43,210 nt of DNA from Flavobacteriales bacterium (GTDB taxonomy: Bacteria; Bacteroidota; Bacteroidia; CAIKAF01), in NCBI GenBank assembly GCA_025451235.1, contig JANWKT010000038.1, positions 1-43,210 on the forward strand, read 5' to 3'. How positions within the stretch are numbered: position 1 is the stretch's first letter; each line of letters starts with the position of its first letter. The notes below the pieces were generated by a model. It was given only the letters and a program-made list of their open reading frames with translations. It was not told the origin of the DNA and made no database searches. Shown piece after piece: positions 31,990-39,216 of the stretch. The position numbers were made by a program, and so were the translations under genes.

Positions 31990-33540
31990 ATGATGCGCTA
32001 CCTATTTTTGTATTTAGGATTCATGATATCTGTCTGCATTTCAGCTCAGCATACCAACATCCTGATCAGCACAACCAATGATCCGAATGAACCTGCTATC
32101 ATGTTGGATCCATTGAATACAAATCGAATGGTAGCCGGTTCTAATATAGATAATGTATACTATTCCACCGATGCAGGCCAGACCTGGTTGGAGATTGTTC
32201 AAACTTCCACTTTTGGCGTTTGGGGTGATCCGGTTTTTGTGGTAGACACCGCCGGGGATTTTTACCATTTTCATTTATCAAATACCGGAGGAAGTGGGTG
32301 GATTGATCGCATCGTTTGCCAGAAATCTACTGATGGTGGGGCAACCTGGAACAATGGTTCATTTACAGGTCTCAATGGATCTGCTGACCAGGATAAACAT
32401 TGGGTTGCTATCGACAGGAATACAAATGTTTTATATGTAACCTGGACCCAATTCGACAATTATGGAACCAGTGATCCCCAGGATAGCAGTGTGATCTTAT
32501 TTTCAAAATCAACAGATGCCGGGGCAAGTTGGGCAACTCCGATAACCATATCAGATAGAGCAGGAGATTGTGTGGATTCGGATGAAACAATGGAAGGAGC
32601 GGTTCCAACTATCGGACCTAATGGAGAAATTTATGTTTCGTGGATAGGACATGATACTTTGTTTTTTGATAAGTCAACAGATGGAGGTGTTACCTGGTTG
32701 CCAAATGATCTGGCGATCACCACCATTCCTGGCGGTTGGGATTATAATATACCGGGTCTATATAGATGCAATGGATTGCCTATTACGATTTGTGATACCT
32801 TATCCACCAGTGCGTATAACGGGAATATTTATATCAACTGGACAGATCAACGCAATGGACCCACCGATACGGATGTTTGGATGGTGAGATCGACGGACGG
32901 TGGTAGTTCGTGGTCATCTCCTATCCGGGTAAACGACGATTCACCCGGCAAACACCAGTTTTTAACCTGGATGACCGTAGATCAGGCAAACGGAAATTTA
33001 TATTTTGTTTTTTATGACCGCCGAAATTATATCAACAACCTAACGGATGTTTATATGGCGAGGTCAACGGATGGAGGAAACACATTTGAGAATTTCAGGA
33101 TCAGCGAATCCCCGTTTATGCCCAGCGGAGCAGTGTTTTTTGGAGATTATACCAACCTGGCCGCCTATAACGATGTGATCCGCCCGATATGGGCAAGGAT
33201 GGATGGCGGCGCATTGTCGATCTATACCGCTTTGGTAGATCCACAGGTATTGGGGGATGAAAATTTTGAGGAAGAGGACCAGGTGTTCAACTATCCTAAC
33301 CCTTTTGCGCAAGAAACATTTTTTTCTTTTAAGCTTAAATACAAAATGAAAGTAACAGCCGTTCTATATGATCCTCTTGGTCGGTTAGCAGCTACCATTA
33401 TCGATAACCAGGAAATGGATTTTGGACATCATGTAATAGAGTTTAAAGCTGCTGACTATCATTTGGAACCTGGTATTTATACCTACGTTCTAACAAAAGG
33501 GTCGAATTCAATATCCAGAAAGATCTTGCACGTAAATTAA
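31990..33540 (+). CDS. T9SS-exported Asp-box (BNR/sialidase-fold) propeller protein
   Basis: 516 residues. Sec signal (about 1-20, ending ISAQ), then a propeller with Asp-boxes YSTDAGQTW, STDGGATW, STDAGASW, STDGGVTW, STDGGSSW and STDGGNTF. A C-terminal sorting domain (about 440-516: NYPNPFAQETFF, DPLGR, GIYTYVL) is present. The propeller is paralogous to the protein at 24082, sharing many motifs in the same order. Glycosidase activity is possible but not supported by clear catalytic motifs; many such proteins are surface binding or adhesive. It shares a tight junction with miaE downstream. Confidence 0.85.
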   Translation: MMRYLFLYLGFMISVCISAQHTNILISTTNDPNEPAIMLDPLNTNRMVAGSNIDNVYYSTDAGQTWLEIVQTSTFGVWGDPVFVVDTAGDFYHFHLSNTGGSGWIDRIVCQKSTDGGATWNNGSFTGLNGSADQDKHWVAIDRNTNVLYVTWTQFDNYGTSDPQDSSVILFSKSTDAGASWATPITISDRAGDCVDSDETMEGAVPTIGPNGEIYVSWIGHDTLFFDKSTDGGVTWLPNDLAITTIPGGWDYNIPGLYRCNGLPITICDTLSTSAYNGNIYINWTDQRNGPTDTDVWMVRSTDGGSSWSSPIRVNDDSPGKHQFLTWMTVDQANGNLYFVFYDRRNYINNLTDVYMARSTDGGNTFENFRISESPFMPSGAVFFGDYTNLAAYNDVIRPIWARMDGGALSIYTALVDPQVLGDENFEEEDQVFNYPNPFAQETFFSFKLKYKMKVTAVLYDPLGRLAATIIDNQEMDFGHHVIEFKAADYHLEPGIYTYVLTKGSNSISRKILHVN

Positions 33541-33557
33541 TTTACAATTGATTGATT

Positions 33558-34142
33558 ATGATGTTCCGTCTACAACTTCCTACCGATCCACGCTGGGTTG
33601 ATATAGCAGAAATGAACGAGGCAGATATCTTAACCGATCATGCTTATTGTGAGCAAAAGGCGGCCTCCACAGCCATTTCGTTGATCGTACGCTATTTTAA
33701 TTATCCTGAAATAGTTTCTGCAATGGCTGATCTGGCAAAAGAGGAAATGGAACATTTTAAAAGAGTACATGATTTTATCTTAAAAAGGGGCCACAAGTTA
33801 GGTGTCGAAAAAAAAGACGAATATGTAAACAAACTTATCCGGTTTATCAAAAAAGGGGGTGGCAGAGAGCAGCAACTTATTGATCATCTATTAACGGCTG
33901 CATTGATCGAAGCCAGAAGTTGTGAAAGGTTCAAATTATTGAGTGAACAAATAAAGGACAAGGAACTGGCTGAATTTTATCGGGAACTCATGGAAAGTGA
34001 AGCTGGGCATTATACCTTATTCATCGGCCTGGCCAGGAAAGTAGCTCCCCGCGAAAAAGTAGATAAAAGATGGAAGGAAATATTGAATTTTGAAGCCGAG
34101 GTGATCCTGTCACTTGAAAATAAATCGGCTATCCACGGTTAA
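33558..34142 (+). CDS. miaE: tRNA-(2-methylthio-N6-isopentenyladenosine-37) hydroxylase MiaE
   Basis: Diiron monooxygenase that hydroxylates the isopentenyl group of ms2i6A37 in tRNA. From ATG 33558 there are 194 residues. A TTG at 33552 in frame would add two residues but is unnecessary. The four-helix diiron bundle shows its ligands: Glu in AYCEQKAA, EEMEHF, Glu in ALIEARSCERF, and SEAGHY, with the expected E...ExxH repeats. It begins 17 bp after the sialidase-fold gene and is the only housekeeping gene between secreted-protein genes. The usual length is ~190-250, so it is complete. Confidence 0.9.
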   Translation: MMFRLQLPTDPRWVDIAEMNEADILTDHAYCEQKAASTAISLIVRYFNYPEIVSAMADLAKEEMEHFKRVHDFILKRGHKLGVEKKDEYVNKLIRFIKKGGGREQQLIDHLLTAALIEARSCERFKLLSEQIKDKELAEFYRELMESEAGHYTLFIGLARKVAPREKVDKRWKEILNFEAEVILSLENKSAIHG

Positions 34143-34179
34143 GGAGACCTTTTTTTTTACTTATTAAACCTTTTATTAT

Positions 34180-34187
34180 TATCTTAG
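34180..34187 (+). promoter_or_regulatory. Near-consensus -7 box before the first copper monooxygenase gene
   Basis: TATCTTAG, seven of eight matches to TAnnTTTG, 23 nt before the ATG at 34211. Weak, but it fits the leader lengths seen elsewhere in the window. Confidence 0.3.
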
Positions 34188-34210
34188 TCATATCTCTAAA
34201 CTACCAGGGT

Positions 34211-35803
34211 ATGAAAAGAATTCTTTTATCGGCTATGATTCTTTGTGGATGGTCAGCAGCCAATGCTCAAACCTATACTTGGGCCGAAAATACTGCTTGT
34301 ATATTTTATACCAATTGTACCAAATGCCATTTTCCAGGAGGGCCAGGTCCTTTTTCACTGATAGATTATGCAAATGCATTTGTGGCCAGATTTGCGATTA
34401 AGCAAGCTGTATTGGATAATTATATGCCGCCCTGGCCACCCGATGAAAATTATCAGACCTATGCCCACGAAAGGTTATTGACCCAACAGGAAAAGGATAT
34501 TATTGTTGCCTGGGTAGATCAAGGGGCAATACTTGGTAACGTTGCTAATGCCCCTACACCCCCTACATATGGAGGTGGATCACAATTAACAGGTCTCGAC
34601 TTTACAGCGAGCATGGGTACTTATGTAAACCCGCAAACCATTGATGATTACATGTGCTTTGTTATTCCCACCAGCTTTGGAGTAGACAAGTATATTTCCG
34701 ACATCGAATTGGTGCCAGGTAACCGGGCCATTGTTCATCACGTGCTGATTTACCAGGACACAAATCCTATCATCAATACGTTAGACAACAATTATCCCGG
34801 CTTAGGTTACCAGAATTTTGGTGGAACCGGCAGCACCACTTCCAAATTAATAGCCGGGTATGTTCCGGGATCTCAACCCTTGAGTTTTCCTGCCGGAATG
34901 GGCATGAAATTGGATGCCAATGCGAATATTATTTTACAGATCCATTATCCTCAAGGCACCGATGGTGAATTGGATAGCAGCCGGATCAATTTAAAATTTG
35001 CGTCCGGCCCGGTAAGAGAACTTACTTTGGCCCCTATATTAAACCATAGTACCAATATTAACCCTGCATTGGTCATTCCGCCCAACACAGTCATGAACTT
35101 TACAGAAACATTTACCATCCCCAGCTTCTCCCCTGGTGCCGACAGTGTTACCATTTTATCCATTGCACCTCATATGCATCAAGTAGCTACCAGTATAAAG
35201 GTGTATGCCATCCGACCAGGAAATGATACCGTTCCTTTAATAGATATACCCAATTGGGATTTTAAATGGCAAGGGCTATATGATTTCAGGCAACCCATGG
35301 TTTTTTCCGAAGGCTCTGTAGTAATTGCAGAGGCTGTTTTTAACAATACAAGCTCAAATGTAAATGCACCTAATCCTAATAATTGGGTATATGCTGGAGA
35401 AGCCACCACAGATGAAATGATGTTGGTGTATTTCGATTATTTGGTGTATCAACCCGGAGATGCAAATATCATTGTTGATACCGTAACGGTAAAACCAACG
35501 TATAACGGCTGCCAGTTTGTAGGATTGGAGGATATGGCTAATGCATATGCGCAATTTAATATTTATCCAAACCCAACCGGTGATTTTGTCAACGTTAGTT
35601 TTGAACAATACGAAGAAGGGGATGTTAAATTAACATTGGTGGATCTTTCGGGTAAAATAATAACTGAATATATTCAGCCTGAAACCGGAATAGGAACTTT
35701 TACCAAAACTATTGATGTTCAGACTCTTCCTTCGGGGATGTACTATATAAGGGTGTTCAATGGCAGCGAGATGTTTTCAAAACCCTTGGTTGTAACAAAA
35801 TAG
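34211..35803 (+). CDS. Cytochrome c-PHM-like copper monooxygenase fusion with T9SS domain, copy 1
   Basis: 530 residues. Signal peptide 1-19 (SAANA|Q). Cytochrome c domain about 21-106 with haem motif C36-T-K-C39-H40 and likely distal ligand M72 (YMPPW). A PHM-like copper core spans about 125-430: the CuH site is H176, H177 and H245 (LQIHYPQG); the CuM site is H321, H323 (PHMH) and M403 (TTDEM). Spacings 68, 76 and 80 compare with 64, 70 and 70 in rat PHM. C149 and C434 could pair. The T9SS sorting domain is 450-530 (YPNPTG...YYIRVF). Inference: an exported O2-dependent hydroxylase reduced through its own haem. The substrate is unknown. First of four tandem paralogues. Confidence 0.85.
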   Translation: MKRILLSAMILCGWSAANAQTYTWAENTACIFYTNCTKCHFPGGPGPFSLIDYANAFVARFAIKQAVLDNYMPPWPPDENYQTYAHERLLTQQEKDIIVAWVDQGAILGNVANAPTPPTYGGGSQLTGLDFTASMGTYVNPQTIDDYMCFVIPTSFGVDKYISDIELVPGNRAIVHHVLIYQDTNPIINTLDNNYPGLGYQNFGGTGSTTSKLIAGYVPGSQPLSFPAGMGMKLDANANIILQIHYPQGTDGELDSSRINLKFASGPVRELTLAPILNHSTNINPALVIPPNTVMNFTETFTIPSFSPGADSVTILSIAPHMHQVATSIKVYAIRPGNDTVPLIDIPNWDFKWQGLYDFRQPMVFSEGSVVIAEAVFNNTSSNVNAPNPNNWVYAGEATTDEMMLVYFDYLVYQPGDANIIVDTVTVKPTYNGCQFVGLEDMANAYAQFNIYPNPTGDFVNVSFEQYEEGDVKLTLVDLSGKIITEYIQPETGIGTFTKTIDVQTLPSGMYYIRVFNGSEMFSKPLVVTK

Positions 35804-35841
35804 ATACTTGTTCGTCATACCATTATTAGTGCTGATTTTCT

Positions 35842-35849
35842 TATATTTA
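35842..35849 (+). promoter_or_regulatory. Near-consensus -7 box before the second copper monooxygenase gene
   Basis: TATATTTA (seven of eight matches to TAnnTTTG), 32 nt before the ATG at 35882. The same word occurs 27 nt before copy 4, which suggests a shared promoter type. Confidence 0.35.
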
Positions 35850-35881
35850 CAGTAACGTATAAAAACAAATTCACCAGCTTC

Positions 35882-37492
35882 ATGAAAAAATTATTACTCT
35901 CTACTGTCTTGATCCTTAGTTTGCAGGCAGCATCAGCACAAACCTATACCTGGGCTGAGAATACAGCTTGTATTTTTTATACCAACTGCACCAAATGTCA
36001 TTTTCCAGGTGGTCCTGGACCATTTTCATTAATTAATTATTCAGGAGCATTTACCGCCAGATTTGCCATCAAACAAGCCATATTGGATGATTATATGCCC
36101 CCTTGGCAACCTGATGAAACGTACCAGACCCATGCATTTGAAAGATTGTTGAGTCAGCAAGAGAAAGACATTATTGTTGGTTGGGTGGACCAGGGAGGAT
36201 TGGCCGGGAACCTGGCAAGTGCACCTCCGGCTCCAAGTTATAATGCCACTGGGTCGCAATTACCCTCCCTTGATTATAGTGGAAGTGTAGGAAATTATAC
36301 AAATACAGCAGCAACCGATATCTATATGAACTTTTATATTTCCACTCATTTGGGAGTGGACAAGGATATAGAGTCGATTGAATTAATTGCAGGAACAAGA
36401 AGCATGGTTCACCATGCACTCGTATATTTTGAAGAAGATACCAATGGATTGATAGCTTTAGACAATGGTTACCCGGGAATGGGATGGGAAAATGTTGGAG
36501 GAACGGGGCTTAGCACTTCCAAGTTAATTTATACCTGGATCCCTGGTACCGACCCGTTAACTTTTCCAAGCGGAATGGCGGCCAAATTACCTGCGAATGC
36601 TTATATAGTTGTTCAGTTACACTATCCTCAAGGTACAACCGGAGATATAGACAGTAACACCGTTGTGAATCTAAAATATGCTTCAGGTGCGGTGAGAGAA
36701 GTAAGCATGGCCCCCCTATTGGATTTTATTTCTTGGACACAAATTTCACCATGGCCACTTCATATATCACCCAATTCTACGGCTTCGTTTGTGGAGACCT
36801 ATACATTGCCGAGCATTACCGCCGGGGCTGATAGCTATACTTTTTTAAATGTACAACCTCATATGCATAAGGTAGGCAGCAGAATAAAAGTCTACGCAGT
36901 GAAGCCCGGAAATGATACCGTACCGATGGTATATATTCCGCAATGGGACTTTAAATGGCAAGGCCAATATTCATTTAGACAGCCTATTGTATTGCCAGAA
37001 GGAACAGTATTAAGAGCTGAAGCATTTTATGACAATACTTCAGCAAATATCAATGCCCCTAATACCAGTCTAAATGTTTGGGCCGGAGAATCTTCGGAAG
37101 AAGAAATGATGCAGGTGTATTTTAGTTTTTTACCTGCTTTGGCGGGTGATGAGAATATTATCGTTGATACAGTTACGGTAAAGCCTACCTATATGGGCTG
37201 CAATTTTGTGGGGATAGAAGATACGGAAGGAGCTTATGCTCAATTAAAAGTATATCCCAATCCATCCAGCGATTATGTAAATGTTTCTTTCGAACAATTG
37301 GAAGAAGGGGATGTGAAATTATCATTGGTCGATTTATCAGGGAAGGTTTTGGCAGAATATTTGCAGCCGGAAGTGGGACTGGGTCTTTTTACCACTTCTA
37401 TAGATGTTCAATCTATTTCTGGAGGAATGTACCTGATCAAAATATTGAGTGGAAACCATTTATATGTAAAACCACTTGTAGTAAATAAATAA
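35882..37492 (+). CDS. Cytochrome c-PHM-like copper monooxygenase fusion with T9SS domain, copy 2 (most divergent)
   Basis: 536 residues with the same order of parts as copy 1: signal peptide 1-19, CxxCH at 36-40, M72, copper ligands H177, H178, H247, H327, H329 and M409 (SEEEM), and sorting domain from about 456 (YPNPSSDYV). It differs from the others in having Asn150 in place of the conserved Cys (copy 1 C149) while keeping Cys440, so a disulfide proposed for the others could not form. It also has EEEM instead of (T/D)(D/E)EM at the CuM methionine and a longer insertion (about 283-296, rich in Trp and Pro). Copy 3 follows only 14 bp later, so the two are co-transcribed. It is probably active but with altered substrate access. 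Confidence 0.84.
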   Translation: MKKLLLSTVLILSLQAASAQTYTWAENTACIFYTNCTKCHFPGGPGPFSLINYSGAFTARFAIKQAILDDYMPPWQPDETYQTHAFERLLSQQEKDIIVGWVDQGGLAGNLASAPPAPSYNATGSQLPSLDYSGSVGNYTNTAATDIYMNFYISTHLGVDKDIESIELIAGTRSMVHHALVYFEEDTNGLIALDNGYPGMGWENVGGTGLSTSKLIYTWIPGTDPLTFPSGMAAKLPANAYIVVQLHYPQGTTGDIDSNTVVNLKYASGAVREVSMAPLLDFISWTQISPWPLHISPNSTASFVETYTLPSITAGADSYTFLNVQPHMHKVGSRIKVYAVKPGNDTVPMVYIPQWDFKWQGQYSFRQPIVLPEGTVLRAEAFYDNTSANINAPNTSLNVWAGESSEEEMMQVYFSFLPALAGDENIIVDTVTVKPTYMGCNFVGIEDTEGAYAQLKVYPNPSSDYVNVSFEQLEEGDVKLSLVDLSGKVLAEYLQPEVGLGLFTTSIDVQSISGGMYLIKILSGNHLYVKPLVVNK

Positions 37493-37506
37493 GAATCTTT
37501 TTAGTT

Positions 37507-39108
37507 ATGAAGAAGTTTCTATTCATCGCTGCCACCGTATTCAGTTTACAGATGGCCTCTGCCCAATCTTATACCTGGGCCGAAAATACAGCCTGTATTT
37601 TCTATACCAATTGTACCAAATGTCATTTCCCTGGAGGTCCTGGCCCTTTTTCATTGATTGATTATGCGAATGCATACTCAGCACGATTTGCCATCAGGCA
37701 GGCTATTCTGGACGACTATATGCCCCCTTGGCAACCGGATGAAAATTACCAGACCTATGCACATGAAAGGTTGTTGACCCAAACAGAAAAGAATATTATT
37801 GTTGCATGGGTTGATCAAGGTGCTGTACAGGGAAACCTGGCCAACGCCCCAACACCTCCTTCTTTTAGCGCCAGTGGTTCCCAATTAAGCCAAATTGATT
37901 TCGGTGGAGGTATCGGTAATTATACCAATGCAGAAACAACCGATGATTATCGTTGCTTTTTGATCCCTACTCATTTTACTTCCGATCAATACATATCCGA
38001 AATCGAATTGATCCCTGGTAACCGTGCCATGGTCCATCACGTTTTGATCTATGCTGAAACGGATACCAATGCATTAATTAGTTTAGACAATGCGGATCCT
38101 GGAATGGGATATACCAACTTCGGAGGAACCGGATTAAACACATCCAATCTTTTAGGAGCTTGGGTACCGGGAAGCGATCCCTATGTATTTCCAACAGGCA
38201 TGGGTGTGAAGGTGGCCGCAGGTTCTTATTTAGTACTTCAGGTACATTATCCACAGGGAACGGATGGAGATACAGATAGCAATACGGTGATCAACTTTAA
38301 ATATGCTTCAGGAACGGTTCGCGAAGTTTCCCTGGATGCCATTTTAAATCATGTCTACAATATTACACCTGCGTTGATGATTGCACCCAACTCCACCGCC
38401 AGTTTTACCGAATCCTATACCTTACCGAGTATCACCCCATGGGCAGATAATTATACTGTTATTAATGTATTTCCTCATATGCATAAAGTGGGAAGAAGCA
38501 TCAAAGCATACGCGATTAAACCTGGAAATGATACAGTCCCTTTGATCGATATTCCCAATTGGAACTTTAAATGGCAGGGGACCTATACCTTCAGACAACC
38601 CATGGTTTTCCCTGAAGGAACCGTATTAAAAGCAGAGGCATTCTATGATAATACCAGCGCAAATCCTGATGCTCCGAATCCAAACAACTGGGTATTTGCC
38701 GGCGAAGCTACAGATGAAGAAATGATGGTGGTATTTTTTGGATGGTTATTTGCATATCCGGGTGACGCCAATATTATTATTGATACGGTTACCGTAAAAC
38801 CTACCTACAATGGCTGCCAGTTTGTTGGATTGGAAGATGTAGCTAATTCATATACGCATTTCAACATTTATCCTAATCCGGCAAGCGAAATGGTGAACCT
38901 TAGCTTTGAGCAGTTCGAAGAAGGCGATTTGAAGATCTCCCTGGTGGATATTTCAGGTAAAATATTGAGTGAATTTATACAGCCACAGGTAGGAGTGGGA
39001 ACCGTTTCAAAAACCATTGATGTAAGGACCCTTCTGCCGGGAATGTATTATATCCGGGTATGGAATGGCACATCTATGTATGCCAAGCCTATTGTGGTGG
39101 TGCGATAA
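37507..39108 (+). CDS. Cytochrome c-PHM-like copper monooxygenase fusion with T9SS domain, copy 3
   Basis: 533 residues: signal peptide 1-19, CxxCH 36-40, M72, C150, copper ligands H177, H178, H247, H324, H326 and M406 (TDEEM), and sorting domain from about 453 (YPNPASEMV...YYIRVW). Its first ~160 residues are almost the same as copy 4, including 57 identical nucleotides around the signal-peptide cleavage site. Its sorting domain, however, is like that of copies 1 and 2. It is preceded at 14 bp by copy 2 and followed by a strong terminator-like hairpin (39135). Confidence 0.85.
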   Translation: MKKFLFIAATVFSLQMASAQSYTWAENTACIFYTNCTKCHFPGGPGPFSLIDYANAYSARFAIRQAILDDYMPPWQPDENYQTYAHERLLTQTEKNIIVAWVDQGAVQGNLANAPTPPSFSASGSQLSQIDFGGGIGNYTNAETTDDYRCFLIPTHFTSDQYISEIELIPGNRAMVHHVLIYAETDTNALISLDNADPGMGYTNFGGTGLNTSNLLGAWVPGSDPYVFPTGMGVKVAAGSYLVLQVHYPQGTDGDTDSNTVINFKYASGTVREVSLDAILNHVYNITPALMIAPNSTASFTESYTLPSITPWADNYTVINVFPHMHKVGRSIKAYAIKPGNDTVPLIDIPNWNFKWQGTYTFRQPMVFPEGTVLKAEAFYDNTSANPDAPNPNNWVFAGEATDEEMMVVFFGWLFAYPGDANIIIDTVTVKPTYNGCQFVGLEDVANSYTHFNIYPNPASEMVNLSFEQFEEGDLKISLVDISGKILSEFIQPQVGVGTVSKTIDVRTLLPGMYYIRVWNGTSMYAKPIVVVR

Positions 39109-39134
39109 AAATCCCGAACAATATTAACATAACT

Positions 39135-39167
39135 AAAGGCTGAAATTTTGACGAAATTTCAGCCTTT
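39135..39167 (+). terminator. Strong hairpin between copper monooxygenase copies 3 and 4
   Basis: AAAGGCTGAAATTT and AAATTTCAGCCTTT form a perfect 14-bp stem with a 5-nt loop, followed by a U-rich run (TTTGTCTATTATTTTG). It is the strongest terminator-like structure in the window and should end the transcript of copies 2-3. Confidence 0.8.
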
Positions 39168-39181
39168 GTCTATTATTTTGC

Positions 39182-39189
39182 TATATTTA
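39182..39189 (+). promoter_or_regulatory. Near-consensus -7 box before the fourth copper monooxygenase gene
   Basis: TATATTTA lies just after the hairpin at 39135 and 27 nt before the ATG at 39217, so copy 4 probably has its own transcript. Confidence 0.35.
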
Positions 39190-39216
39190 CTCATCTAAAA
39201 AATTACACAAGGATCT

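Noticed and set aside
33552-33557. TTG start of miaE
   Set aside because: ATG codons at 33558 and 33561 are better; the TTG adds only two residues.
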